From positions 1 to 64,000 of the forward strand of contig NZ_JALLIN010000007.1 in assembly GCF_023630175.1 (NCBI RefSeq): a stretch of 64,000 bases of DNA, given 5' to 3'. The stretch is from Streptomyces cellostaticus (GTDB lineage Bacteria > Actinomycetota > Actinomycetes > Streptomycetales > Streptomycetaceae). A program made the position numbers and the translations under genes. Every line of letters begins with the position of its first letter. Within the stretch, counting starts at the first letter, position 1. The notes under the pieces are model-generated. The model did no database searches and was not told where the DNA came from. It was given only the letters and a program-made list of their open reading frames with translations. This document shows positions 11,370-20,831 of this stretch, piece by piece.

Positions 11370-12245
11370 ATGACTGAGACCGATGTCGACCTTGGCACCG
11401 TCACCGCGCCCTCCGGGATGCTCGTGCTGGGGATGGCGGGCTGGATCGACCACTGGCCGCACGTGGGCCGACCGCTGTCCGAGCGAGCCCGGATCGTAAT
11501 AGCCACCGGCGGCGGGCACTTGCACGGCCCCGAGGACAGTGAGCCGTCTGGTTGGATGTGCGAGGCGATCGCTGTAGCAGCCGCCGCGGACCGGCCCCTG
11601 CAGGTTCGGGCCCAGACATCGACCTCGCCCTTCGACGGGGAACCGACGATCGCCGTCCTGGAGGTCGACCTCGGCCGGCCCTGGGCCGGCTCCGATGACG
11701 GCGAACCCCTGCAGCTCGGCGACCTGCCGGTCGACCGGTGTGGCATGGTCCTCGGCGACGCTCAGGCGCTGGACGGCTTCACCGGCCTGGACGGACAGTC
11801 CACCGACGGCCTGGCGGACGTTACCTACTGGGGCAAGTACGAAGAAGCCGTCCATGCGCAGTTCGGCGGTGACCGCATCCCGCAGCACCCCAGCGGACAC
11901 GGGCCGCGCGGGTGGCTCGACCTCCCCCTGGTCGAGGCCGAAGCGGTCGCCGAACAGCTCCGAACCTGGACCCGAGATGGCCCCGGCAACGGGCTGATGG
12001 TCTCCGTCGACGCCCACACCGACTTCCACCGATTCAACCGAACCAGCTGGAGCCACCCGCTGCTGGCGGGTGCCATCGACCTCGACGGATGCCCGATTCT
12101 CGGTCTCGGCTGGGATCCCGGGGACCACTCCATACGCCACCACGGAGAACGGGCCCACGGACAGGCCTACCCCGCCACCCTCGAAGCGCGCGCAGGCGAA
12201 ACAGTACTGCGCTGGACCATCCCGCCGTACGACCCTGACCTGTGA
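11370..12245 (+). CDS. Hypothetical protein, possibly immunity-type
   Basis: 291 residues from the ATG at 11370. I do not recognise the family. The protein is acidic and rich in Asp, Gly and Trp, with no signal peptide or membrane segment, and reads as one compact soluble domain. The C-terminal half contains ILGLGWDPGDHS and an HHGERAHGQ stretch. An in-frame ATG/TTG region upstream at 11334 is possible, but residues before MTETDVDL look like leader noise. It is the first of a series of small soluble proteins in this island, several of which belong to families found beside polymorphic toxins, so an immunity or regulatory role is a reasonable but unproven guess. Confidence 0.6.
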   Translation: MTETDVDLGTVTAPSGMLVLGMAGWIDHWPHVGRPLSERARIVIATGGGHLHGPEDSEPSGWMCEAIAVAAAADRPLQVRAQTSTSPFDGEPTIAVLEVDLGRPWAGSDDGEPLQLGDLPVDRCGMVLGDAQALDGFTGLDGQSTDGLADVTYWGKYEEAVHAQFGGDRIPQHPSGHGPRGWLDLPLVEAEAVAEQLRTWTRDGPGNGLMVSVDAHTDFHRFNRTSWSHPLLAGAIDLDGCPILGLGWDPGDHSIRHHGERAHGQAYPATLEARAGETVLRWTIPPYDPDL

Positions 12246-12316
12246 ACCACCCCCGCCGTGAAGGGTGCCCGGAGAACCCAGTTGAGCCGGACAGTTCAGC
12301 CCGGCACACTCGCCCG

Positions 12317-12685
12317 ATGAGCCACAGCACACAGCCGGGCTGCTGGGACGGGCCCTGGTACCGGGTTCGCACTGAGCACTTCGAAGCCGCTTTCCTGCCG
12401 AACTCCGGCGAGGATCTGGAATCCGTGGACAATATCGACGTCTTCGTGGACCTGGTGGACCTGAAGGACGGATCCCGCTGGAGCGCGACCATCATCACCC
12501 TCGGACAAGTCGAGGCCATCATGGCGAGATGGGCCGAAAGCGGGGAAGCCCTGGGAGGCCGCTACTTCTGGTGCTCGGACGGTCTGATCGTCCGCGATCC
12601 CGGCATCAGCAACATGACCCAGGTACTCACCGGTCTGATCGAGTCCGACGAGTTCACGCATGTCCTTCACCGCCTCGACGTCTGA
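12317..12685 (+). CDS. Hypothetical acidic protein
   Basis: 122 residues from the ATG at 12317, 71 bases after the preceding stop. Strongly acidic. It carries a region VDNIDVFVDLVDLKDGSRW and the aromatic stretch GRYFWCSDG; no membrane segment or signal peptide. The family is not recognised. The layout (beta-rich, about 120 residues, isolated in an island) is like single-domain immunity proteins, but nothing specific shows that function. The frame is open upstream to 12242, yet that part looks noncoding. Confidence 0.6.
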   Translation: MSHSTQPGCWDGPWYRVRTEHFEAAFLPNSGEDLESVDNIDVFVDLVDLKDGSRWSATIITLGQVEAIMARWAESGEALGGRYFWCSDGLIVRDPGISNMTQVLTGLIESDEFTHVLHRLDV

Positions 12686-12761
12686 CCCGGCACGATGTAC
12701 CGCGTCCTTGAACGCCACCAGGCCCCAGCCGCAGCGCCTTCGACCTCCGGCGGGCAGTGAC

Positions 12762-14274
12762 GTGCTGCCATACGTCTATCAGGTCACCAAGTACGACCCT
12801 GCCGACCGCGATCAGCACGGCCACTACGTCGGCGTCGAGCCTGCGACCAGTGACCACGAATCGGTCGAAACCGCATACCTGCAGGCCGTCGCCGCCTTCG
12901 CCGAAGAAGCCGGTGTCGACCAGTTGACCATCCGCGAGCCGCAGATCGGCGGTTTCGCCCACTTCGGCTTGGAGCCACCGGTCGACGGCTACGGCCTGGC
13001 CGACCTCTTCCCAGCCGGCCCCACCGGGTTCCACGACGGTGCCCTGGTACCGATGGCCACCGGGCTGGATCGTCCGGGCCATGCTCCGCGACAACGGCGC
13101 CTGGTGCCGTCTGGAGGCTGAGGGAGCATTCACCGTGCACGTCGGCTGGGACCAGTACCTCTATATCGGTAGCAGCCGCCCCTGCGAAGCGGCGCTGGCT
13201 CGCACCCGCTCGCTCGGACTCTTCCCGGAACGCCTGCACGCATCGCCGTACGACTTCGCCCCCGATGACCCAGAGCACGTACAGCGCCCGGCCGACGCCG
13301 ACTTCTGGGCCCGTCTGCACTGGACGGTCAGCGCCCACCGCGCCACGTTCCTGGAGGAGACCCACGCCGCGAACGCCTCCCGCTGGCACCGCCTCACTCG
13401 CGATAACATCGAGGCAGTGCGCTCCCAACTGGCCCCTCGCGCCCAACTGGCGGTCTGGCCGGACCTGCTCACCGACGTCGACGTGGCCATTGCCGCTCTA
13501 CCCGACGAAGGCTTGGTGGAGATCATCTGGGAGAACCAGGACGAGCAGATCGCCAGCACGGTCGTGGACGAGACCCGGTTCGAGGCAGTGATCTCCCATC
13601 TGGCCAGCGCGCGTGCTGCCGGCGTCATATCCATGTATGCCGGTGAAGGTCTCCCGCTGTTCACCGCTGTACTGCCCGACAGGGACGGCGTTCTCCGCGC
13701 ACGCTGGCAGACCGAACCAACGCCCAGCGACCGGGACTGGGCCTTCCTGAAGACCCTGCGGCGCGGCCAGGTCGTCACCGGCACGGTGACGACCATCGCC
13801 AGCTTCGGCGTCACCTTCGTGGACATCGGCGGCTTCACCGCGATGATCAATATTCCGGAGCTGTCCTGGCGTCCCTTCAACCAGCCGTCCGACGTCGTGA
13901 GCGTCGGCCAAAAGATCACGGCCGAGGTTCTCGACGTCGACATGGTCCGGGAGCGGGTGCCGCTGTCGCTCCGAGCAGTGCAGGAAGACCCGTGGCCGCA
14001 GGTCGCACAGCGAATCGGGCAGGTGGTCACGGGACCGGTCACCAAGATCGTCCCGTTCGGCCTCTTCGTCCGCATCGAAGACCGAGAGGACGGCTTCTGG
14101 GGGCTGGTACACACCAGCGAGCTGGATGAATCGTCCGGGAACGACATCGAGGTCGGTAACGCCCTCACTGTGAAGATCATCGACGTCGATATCGCACGCC
14201 GTCGCATCGCCTTGTCGCATACCCAGACCCGCACCAGCCGCCCTGAGGGCGACAGTAAGGACGGATCGGCATGA
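12762..14274 (+). pseudogene. S1-domain RNA-binding protein, frameshifted
   Basis: Two reading frames join into one protein of about 500 residues. The first runs from GTG at 12762 (LPYVYQVTKYDPADR) to about 13060; the second continues with IVRAMLRDNGAWCRLEAEG and ends at 14274. Moving between them needs skipping one base, so a single-base insertion near 13055-13070 (or a sequencing error) separates them. The C-terminal half has two S1 folds, at about 13765-13990 (GQVVTGTVTTIASFGVTFVDI) and 14010-14220 (GQVVTGPVTKIVPFGLFVRI). S1 domains bind RNA. The stop overlaps the following fic reading frame by 4 bases, indicating an operon. Confidence 0.8.
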
Positions 14275-15039
14275 GGAGCCAGGAGGCCGAGATCGACCGG
14301 GACGTAGCCGCGCTTCTCACGGCCAGGGCGTTCACCGAGATCCGCCATCTGGCCGGAGGCGCGCAGCACGCGGCGCAGGACAACTCCCCTGACGAGGCTC
14401 TGGAACGCATCAGATTCCTGGCCAACCTTGAGCCACAATCTTCCGGGCGTCGCACGGCCAACCCCCAGGAAGCCGTCCCGTCGGGGCAAGTCCCCTGGGA
14501 GCTTCGATCAGGCCTACTTCGGGGCAACGCGAGGCGGACGTGACAGCGAGGGAACCGCGCGGGCCCTGACCGCCCTCGACCGGGCCTTCGCCGACGCGGA
14601 GCAGGGCCAGCCGCTGACTTTCGCCCTCATGGCAAAGTGGCAGCGGATCGTGCTGGGCCACGACATCGTCAGTTTCCGCGCGGTGCCGGCCTTCGCGAAG
14701 GGCGGACGGGAGCGCTATGGCCTGACACCCGATACGCGGGAGCGATTCGAGCGCTGTCTGACCGAGAGCGCTCAACCGGATCTACCCGTCCCCTCACGCG
14801 CTGCCCGGACCTACCTCGACATCCTCTTCTTCCATCCGTTCGAGGACGGCAACGCGCGCGCGGCGATGCTGGCGTTGGCCTTCGTCCTGGCACGGGAAGG
14901 CGTCCTCCTCGACCAGGTGCACCCACTGCAGACCACCCGCTGCGCCAATGACGCCGAAGGTGCGGCCGATCTGGCGGAGCTGCTCGCAATCCTGATCTCC
15001 GCTGCGGAGCGGCATCGGTCCCACGGGAGGCAGGCATGA
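14271..15039 (+). pseudogene. Fic/DOC-family protein, frameshifted
   Basis: The ATG at 14271 starts a frame (MRSQEAEIDRDVAALL) that is sensible up to about 14425, where the coding signal moves to the +1 frame (SHNLPGVARP). That frame runs to 15039. It contains FFHPFEDGNARAAM, a clear Fic motif (HPFxxGNxR) at about 14829-14860, so the active protein would transfer AMP or a similar group to a target. No obvious inhibitory (S/T)xxxE(G/N) helix was identified. One inserted base near 14420 explains the break. Its start overlaps the S1 gene and its stop overlaps the DUF5958 gene, so all three appear to be one transcript. Confidence 0.75.
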
Positions 15040-15434
15040 ACGAACGCGACGTCCTGCTCAACGAGCTCGTGCAGGGGCTGCGCCCGATGTCCCACGGCAT
15101 CGAATGGTTCGACGGCCTCGGCCTGGAAGAGCAGTCCGCGGTGCTGCTGTTCCTGCGCCATCACTGCGTCCAGGCGCGCGCCGTCGCTGAGGATGCACCG
15201 GAGAGCATCCGCCGTGCCGGGCTGCGCCCGACGCATACGCCCGCCGTGCTGATCTCACGAGGCCGGATCGACGAGCAACTGGGAAAGATCGCCGGTCTCG
15301 CGCCTCTCGACGAACGCCGCAAGGCGTTCAGGCTGCTGATCGCAGTGCTCTCGATCGCCGACGCGCGGCGCCGCGAGCGCTTCTGCTCTGGCGGCTGCAG
15401 TCACTGGTGGCACAGGCTGTCCGCCGTCGCCTGA
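15036..15434 (+). CDS. DUF5958-type protein
   Basis: 132 residues; ATG overlaps the Fic stop by 4 bases. The sequence pattern (LVQGLRPMSHGIEWFDGL, SIRRAGLRPTHTPAVL, ending in HWWHRLS) is what I recall for DUF5958, a small family of unknown function common in streptomycetes. It is mostly helical with no membrane segment. Its coupling to the Fic frame suggests that it acts with it, for example as an antitoxin or adaptor, but this is inference from position only. This reading frame is intact although its two upstream partners are broken. Confidence 0.7.
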   Translation: MNERDVLLNELVQGLRPMSHGIEWFDGLGLEEQSAVLLFLRHHCVQARAVAEDAPESIRRAGLRPTHTPAVLISRGRIDEQLGKIAGLAPLDERRKAFRLLIAVLSIADARRRERFCSGGCSHWWHRLSAVA

Positions 15435-15493
15435 AAACCCAGCACCGCACCTCTGAAGGCCAGTTCCCGGTTGAGCGTTTTCGTCGGACCGGA

Positions 15494-16270
15494 TCAGTCC
15501 CACCAGAAGTCCCAGTGATGGGCACTGGTGATCCGCTCGGCGTATGCGGCCAGCGTGTACGGCCTGCTGCCCTGCCAGATGTTGTCCGGGCTGAAGGCGA
15601 AGTGCTCGGCCGCGACCAGGAGAGCCTCGTGCTCGTCCCCCGGTGGCGCGGCGACGCTGAGGTGCAGCGTGGAGAACCCGACCGCGACGACACGAGCACC
15701 GAACCGGTGTTCCCAGTCACGGAGGATCGCGGAGAACTTCGCGGTGTCGTTGTCGTAGTTGCAGGGTCCGGCCCAGCCCACAGCCGTCAACGCCTCCGCA
15801 CCGGACGCTGCAGCAGCCAGCCCCAGACGTGTCTGCGGGCGGTCGGCGAGGAACGCCTGCGCGAACTCGGCGGCCAGTTGATCGGGGTTCGTCGCCGTCT
15901 CCCGGCTGGGCGCGGGGCCGGGCCAGGTCTGTCCGAAGGAAGCCGTGACGGCAAAGCGCCTGTCGGTGTCGAGCATGTCGTCGTCTTCGTCGACGGCTGT
16001 GTAGGTCGCCCACCATTGTGCGAGGAGGCTGGCAGGGTCGTAGCTTGCCGGGGAGGACATCTGCTCGGGGAAGACCTCCCCGGATCCCCATGGGCGGAAT
16101 TCGCTGTCGCTCGAGTCCAGCGAGTCGAGCAGCAGCGGCCACAAGCCGGAGCGTGTGTGTTCGGCATGCATCCGCGTCCACAGCTCGGCCGTGGCCGGCC
16201 CGTCACTGAGCCATAGGGGCTGGATGTCTCCGTCGCCTTCATCGCCATCCGACCGGGCGGAAGGCCCCAT
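15494..16270 (-). CDS. DUF4253 domain protein
   Basis: 258 residues. Features typical of DUF4253 are the early GLWPLLLDSL, RPWGSGEVF, then FGQTWPG, and the C-terminal part ILRDWEHRFGARVVAVGFSTLHLSVA with HWDFWWD at the end. DUF4253 proteins are soluble, of unknown function, and frequently sit among SUKH and other immunity-like genes in actinobacteria. It converges on the DUF5958 gene with a 59-base gap. The start at 16270 is the first ATG; no strong ribosome site helps confirm it. Confidence 0.75.
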   Translation of the reverse strand: MGPSARSDGDEGDGDIQPLWLSDGPATAELWTRMHAEHTRSGLWPLLLDSLDSSDSEFRPWGSGEVFPEQMSSPASYDPASLLAQWWATYTAVDEDDDMLDTDRRFAVTASFGQTWPGPAPSRETATNPDQLAAEFAQAFLADRPQTRLGLAAAASGAEALTAVGWAGPCNYDNDTAKFSAILRDWEHRFGARVVAVGFSTLHLSVAAPPGDEHEALLVAAEHFAFSPDNIWQGSRPYTLAAYAERITSAHHWDFWWD

Positions 16271-16319
16271 CGGGTCTCGCGGTGCATGGGGCGGATGCTG
16301 GCGCTGTGACCGGGAGGTA

Positions 16320-16724
16320 TCACTGTGAGGGACCCATCACTCGATCGCGGAACTGCTGGAAGGCGTGCCGGCCCGTCGTCTGGCCCGGCGTGATCAGGTC
16401 CCCTTCGGCGCAGTCGAGCGCCTTGCACCGCAGAGCCTCGGCAAGACGGAGGATGGGCGTCAGTACGTCGTCGCCGGAGCCCCGGATGTGGAGCATGACG
16501 GAGTCGACCGGGTCCTCTGAGCCGATGTTGAGCTCGATGGACCATGTGGGGCCGGTAAGTTCACCCCACTCGGGGTCCGAGAGATCGACATCGGGAACGG
16601 CCTGGGTGACGACCGCGAGTACATCGTCTCGCCGGCCGAGTGGCTCCGGGGTGTAGTCGGCGGGGATCTCCTGCACCGAGGTGACGTCGTCAGGCAGGCG
16701 TAGGAGGATCACGTCCCAGCTCAT
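16320..16724 (-). CDS. Hypothetical MSWDV-type protein
   Basis: 134 residues. The N terminus MSWDVILLRLPDDV resembles a widespread group of small actinobacterial proteins of unknown function; I cannot name the family. The middle has WSIELNIGSEDPVDSVMLHIRG, suggesting alternating beta strands. No membrane segment. It lies 49 bases from the DUF4253 gene and 36 bases from the DUF4259 gene, all minus strand, so the three probably form an operon transcribed from upstream of 17186. Confidence 0.7.
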   Translation of the reverse strand: MSWDVILLRLPDDVTSVQEIPADYTPEPLGRRDDVLAVVTQAVPDVDLSDPEWGELTGPTWSIELNIGSEDPVDSVMLHIRGSGDDVLTPILRLAEALRCKALDCAEGDLITPGQTTGRHAFQQFRDRVMGPSQ

Positions 16725-16760
16725 GGCGGCCTTCCGGGTTCGAGTAGCGGTTGCGGTGGG

Positions 16761-17186
16761 TCAGTGCAGGCTGAGCTGGTCTTCGGGCGGCTTGGGCAGG
16801 AGCACGTTCTGCAGGCGGCGAACGTTCGCACGCCAGGGTCCGCCGTCCGATCGCGCCCATAGGTCCATCAGCTCGGAGGGCTCGGTCATGACCCGGTCGA
16901 GGGCGTGCAGGGCGAGGTCGCGTAGACCGGTGAGATCAGGAAGGGGCTCTTCCGGCCTATAGACCGGATCGGCCGGATCGCCCCCAGGGCATTGCGCGGC
17001 AACGAGGGCAGCCCCAGCCACGGCTTGCTCAGACTCGGGTGCTTCCAGATAGCCTGCGGTATCGATCACACGGGTGAGGATGCTGCGAATCAGGTCCGTG
17101 CGCTCGCCTGCGGCTGCCACATTGAGTTCGCCGCAGAAGTCCGCTGCGGTGTCGTTGTCGAAGGGGCCGACGTCCCAAGTACCCAT
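16761..17186 (-). CDS. DUF4259 domain protein
   Basis: 141 residues. The opening MGTWDVGPFDNDTAADFCGEL is the characteristic DUF4259 signature, and the rest is helical as expected for the family. Function is unknown; members often occur with DUF4253, DUF4265 and DUF1963 proteins, as here. It appears to be the first gene of a minus-strand trio ending at 15494. Confidence 0.85.
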   Translation of the reverse strand: MGTWDVGPFDNDTAADFCGELNVAAAGERTDLIRSILTRVIDTAGYLEAPESEQAVAGAALVAAQCPGGDPADPVYRPEEPLPDLTGLRDLALHALDRVMTEPSELMDLWARSDGGPWRANVRRLQNVLLPKPPEDQLSLH

Positions 17187-17386
17187 CCTCTCTCCCGATC
17201 ACGATGTTGACCAGGGCATCCTGACAGAGGCCGCTGACAGCACCTGCGCAGTCCGGGGATGCGGATGAGCTGACTGGCATCGCCGTCACCTGGCGCTGCT
17301 CCAGGACACGACATTCACCTGCGCCACCGCCCGGATCCAATGACATCCTCCAACCGCCCTCCCACATCCAGACCCACGGATGCAGC

Positions 17387-17890
17387 GTGGATGATGACGC
17401 GGTGACGAACATCAGTGACGACCATGTGAAGGTCCACTTCCGGATGGACATGGACGAAGACGGCTGGCCGCCGGCGAGCGTCGAGAGCCTGTGGGCCGTG
17501 GACCTCGGCGACGGCACCGTGCGGCTGGACAACACCCCGTGGTTCGTCCGTGGCGTCGCCAGCGACGACATCATCAGGGTTGAGATCGACGATGAGGGCA
17601 TCCGCTGGGCTGGAGATACGGTCCGAGCTTCGGAGAACTGCACGATCCGGCTGATCGTGCTCAAGGACGGCGGATCAGCCGCAGCCCGGCAGAGCGTTCT
17701 GGAGATCTTCCACAAGCTCGGCACGACAAGCGAAGACATCGAGAGATTTCGGATGGTCGCACTGGATGTCCCGCCAGGGGCGGACCTGCCGCGGATCCGA
17801 AAGCTCCTGGAACATGGTGCGGCGGAGGGCTGGTGGCACTGGGAAGAAGGGTGCGTTACCGCTGCTTGGAGGTCCACGGCCACGGACTGA
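17387..17890 (+). CDS. DUF4265 domain protein
   Basis: 167 residues from GTG at 17387 (a GTG at 17402, giving MTNISDDHVKVHF, is an alternative). The run VKVHFRMDMDEDGWPP, SLWAVDLGDGTVRLDNTPWF and VRGVASDDIIRVE is the conserved DUF4265 core (about residues 14-70). Soluble and acidic; role unknown, though the family is common beside polymorphic toxin loci. It is divergent from the DUF4259 gene with a 200-base gap that should hold both promoters. Confidence 0.85.
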   Translation: MDDDAVTNISDDHVKVHFRMDMDEDGWPPASVESLWAVDLGDGTVRLDNTPWFVRGVASDDIIRVEIDDEGIRWAGDTVRASENCTIRLIVLKDGGSAAARQSVLEIFHKLGTTSEDIERFRMVALDVPPGADLPRIRKLLEHGAAEGWWHWEEGCVTAAWRSTATD

Positions 17891-17956
17891 GCGGCTGCGT
17901 GTGCAGCGGGAGGGCTGCCGAGGTCTCTGTCAGCGGCACCGTGGATGATCGGGCGC

Positions 17957-18823
17957 ATGACACATGGTTCCCGAGAAGCCCTTCGATCCCTCGCCTTGCA
18001 GCACCTGTCGCCCGAGGATGCTGAGAAGTGGCTCGGTCTGCTTCGCCCTGGCATGCGTCTTGAGGTAGCAACTGACACCAACGACGCTGTGGGTCGCCTC
18101 GGTGGTCTTCCCGCCTTGCCTGCCAGCGCGGAGTGGCCGGTGTGGGAGGGGCACGGACCGCTCTCCTTCGTCGCCTCGATCGACTGCGCGCGTCTGCCGA
18201 CAGCCGCGCTGGATATCGATCTGCCCGACGCGGGAACGCTGTTGTTCTTCTACTTCGACGGGCAGTTGGACGACGGCGAGGCCCTCGTTCTGGCCGAGGA
18301 CCGGGAGAGCTGGGCGGGCGCCCGCGTGCTCTACGTAGCGGCCGGGGACGTTGTGGCGGAGAGTGGGGCCCCTGCCGGGCTAAAGCCGTATCCGATGGTG
18401 CCACTGGCCGCTCGGATGGAGATGACGGCGGCCGAGCCCTGGCATCCGTCGGTACGGGCCGTCTTCGCTCCGGGCGCCCCGCTGGGGAACCGGTACGACC
18501 ACCCTGTCTGCTCGCAGGTGTTCCTCGATGCGCTGTGGGAGTTCGGCGACGAGGTGGGGCATCAGATCGGCGGCCACGCTCACTCAGTGCAGAACCCGGT
18601 CGAGATCGAGATCGCGGAGGCGGTCTTGGACGGCGAGGTGTCCTGGGACGACCCGCGGCTGTCCGAGGAGGCGGGCAACTGGGTGCTGCTGGCCCAGTTC
18701 GACAGCGAGGACGCCGCGGACATGATGTGGGGCGACGTCGGAGCGCTGTACTGGCTGATCCGTCCGGAAGACCTGGCCGAGCGGCGCTTCGACCGGGTGA
18801 TGTTCACCTGGCAGTGCTGCTGA
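17957..18823 (+). CDS. DUF1963 (YwqG-like) protein
   Basis: 288 residues from the ATG at 17957; an ATG 12 bases earlier is also possible. YwqG/DUF1963 features: GRLGGLPALPASAEWPVW, PLSFVASIDCARLP, TLLFFYFDGQ, and a late LLAQFDSEDAADMMWGDVGALYWLI. These proteins are soluble beta-rich folds of unknown activity and are among the commonest immunity-type families. Directly downstream the sequence runs into the IS1182 remnant, so anything originally following is lost. Confidence 0.85.
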   Translation: MTHGSREALRSLALQHLSPEDAEKWLGLLRPGMRLEVATDTNDAVGRLGGLPALPASAEWPVWEGHGPLSFVASIDCARLPTAALDIDLPDAGTLLFFYFDGQLDDGEALVLAEDRESWAGARVLYVAAGDVVAESGAPAGLKPYPMVPLAARMEMTAAEPWHPSVRAVFAPGAPLGNRYDHPVCSQVFLDALWEFGDEVGHQIGGHAHSVQNPVEIEIAEAVLDGEVSWDDPRLSEEAGNWVLLAQFDSEDAADMMWGDVGALYWLIRPEDLAERRFDRVMFTWQCC

Positions 18824-18909
18824 TGACCGTGGCACCTCCCGCCTGCGGAGTCCAGTACAGGCTGAGCCTGCCGAGTGAGTGACTCTGTCGGGAATCTTGA
18901 GGACGGGCG

Positions 18910-20296
18910 TCACTTCCCTTGGCGCCACCACAGAGGCCGGGGTAAGTCGCGTGCGTCGAGGTACTGCTGGAATGCTGTGGGAGGGCGGGGCCGGTACGAG
19001 CCGTCGGCGGGTTCTTGAAGGCTCAGCCGCTCGACGTTGATCGCGAGTGCGGTCAGGACGTGCTGGACGTGCGTCTTGGCCAGGCCGCGGTAGCGGCACC
19101 GGCGTCCGCGGTGGCCGTCCGTGAACTCCTCGATGGTGCCCTCGGCCCCCGAGCGTCGCTCGTAGAGTCGGCGCCAGTTGGCATCCTGCTGGTCGGCGCG
19201 GTTCTTGGTCTGGAGTTCGTGCAGGCGGCGGGTGGGAAAGTACAGGCTGCGAAACGGGCCTGGAGTGCACTTGGCCCGCTCGGGGCAGCGGCCGCACTGG
19301 CGGGCGTCGAACCGGACTGTGACCTTGGTCGGCTCGGCCACCGGCAGGTCCTGCCAGTTGCCGCTGACCTGCCCGTTGGGGCACCTCGCGCTGGTCGAAA
19401 TCGATGATGAAGTTCTCCCGGCCGAAGCCGTCCCCTGACCGGTGCTGCGGGGTGGTACTGGGCGGAAGCGGCCCGATCAGGGTGACGCGGTGCAGCCGGG
19501 CGGCTTCGTCCATGCCGGCCACGGAGGTGTAGCCGCCGTCGACCAGGTGCCGGTCCGGCAGCAGGCGCCGTCGCCTGAGGCGGGCGGGGATGCCGGGCAG
19601 TGCCTGGCTGTCCGCGCTGGAGACGGCGGTGGCCACGTCGGTGATGATGTTGATCCGTTTGTCGTCGCGGGTCTCGGTCACGTGCACGAGGTAGCCGGTC
19701 CAGCGGGTGTCGCCGCGGCGCGTGAAGCGTGCCTCGGTCTCGTACGGCGACTCGATCTGAATCCGGGAGGGCGGCCGGCCGTCGCGTTTCGTACGCGGCC
19801 TGAACCGCCCCTTGGCATCCACCAGGAAGTGCTGCACCAGGATTGTTCGGAGCACGTTCGCCTGCGCCGGAGCGCCGCCGGGCAACCGGGCGTCAAGGCG
19901 TTGCAGCAGTTCGCGGGCGTCGTTGCCCACCTGCTCCAGGCGGGCGACGGGGTGGCTGGGCTGGGAGCACAGGCGAACCGGCCGGCCGTAGCGTTGGGCC
20001 CATTCGGCGGTGACCAGCTCGTCCAGCACCTCTGACGCGTCGCGGGCCGCCTCTTCCAGCACGGCGCGGACCGCTTCGGTCAGCAGCTCCAGGCGGGTCA
20101 GCTCCCGTGCGGCGGACAGGACGTGGGTGGAGTCGGTGCGCTGCGTGACGCGCCCCTTGAGCAGGCCGGCCCGTCGGATCCTGGTGAGCGCGAGTCCCAG
20201 TAGCCGGTCGGCGCGGCCGCCTTCGGCGAGCCGGTCGCGGAAGTCGGACAGGACGCTGTGGTGGAAGCCGGGATCTTCCAGGTCCAGGGACGTTCA
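18910..20296 (-). mobile_element. IS1182-family transposase remnant
   Basis: Minus-strand frame open from LDLEDPGFHHSVLSDF (about 20296) through a DDE-type core (RINIITDVATAVSSADSQALP, LVDGGYTSVAGM) to IIDFDQREV near 19385. The coding then shifts frame and continues as AEPTKVTVRFDARQCGRC, a Cys-rich zinc-like segment, to the stop at 18910. About 80 N-terminal residues are absent: homology ends at 20296, where GATCTCGTGAACGTCC, shared with the 11-kb and 28-kb repeats, begins. Truncation plus frameshift make it inactive. No intact end repeats were found. Confidence 0.85.
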
Positions 20297-20432
20297 CGAG
20301 ATCCCTTGACCAGGCGCAACAGGGCTAATTGATGTTGAGATTCCCGCGGGCCCCGAGATCACTCCCCGAATGCATGCGCGCGAAATTATTTCTGGGGTGC
20401 GTTTATGCCTCTGAAGTACCGTCGAGCAACTG

Positions 20433-20683
20433 CCATGCCGCCGATCAGACACATCATCCCCGAACCGAAGGCCCAACGAGCCAACCGCAAACGCCGCGGC
20501 AGTGGGGGGCGGCCGGCCAACCGGCTTCGACAGCGAGAGATACAAACGCCGTAACGAAGTCGAGCGACGATCAACCGGCTCAAGAACTCCCGGGCGGCTG
20601 CCACCCGATACGACAAGAGGGCCTACGTCTTCCACGGCACGGTCACCGCTGCGGCTGTCCGGCTATGGCTCCAGAGCTGAGCC
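20433..20683 (+). mobile_element. IS5-family transposase remnant (3' end)
   Basis: Split between reading frames, this gives pieces of the IS5-family C terminus: PPIRHIIPEPKAQRANRKRRG, then GRPTGFDSERYKRRNEVER, then INRLKNSRAAATRYDKRAYVF and the terminal LWLQS stop. At least two frameshifts separate them, so it is dead. Only the last ~85 residues of a protein usually near 270 remain. It overlaps the 3' end of the minus-strand lipoprotein gene, which it has probably truncated. Confidence 0.75.
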
Positions 20684-20831
20684 GGCCTGGCGCCTCAGTC
20701 TCCGAGGAACCACAGGTACAGGCCATGTCCGTTAAGGACTGCTTGCAGAACACCGCGAAGCTGCAGCCCGCCGCCGCTGCCATCAGAGCGGTGCACAACA
20801 AGGCTGTGACCATCCGCCCGGATTTCTTCAT
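20643..20831 (-). pseudogene. Small lipoprotein, 3' end probably replaced by IS5 debris
   Basis: 62 residues. ATG at 20831 overlaps the preceding gene's stop in ATGA. It has a lipoprotein signal peptide: Lys-Lys at the start, a hydrophobic stretch MVTALLCTALMAAAA and lipobox AAAGC. After about residue 48 the sequence is the reverse strand of the IS5 remnant, so the original C terminus appears lost. It is the last gene of the minus-strand operon with the DUF6571-type gene. Confidence 0.6.

Noticed and set aside
12240..12275. Similarity of GTGAACCACC(C/T)CCGCCG at 12.24 kb and 28.0 kb as a possible IS end
   Set aside because: The match is under 20 bases with mismatches, and no paired inverted end or target duplication was found.
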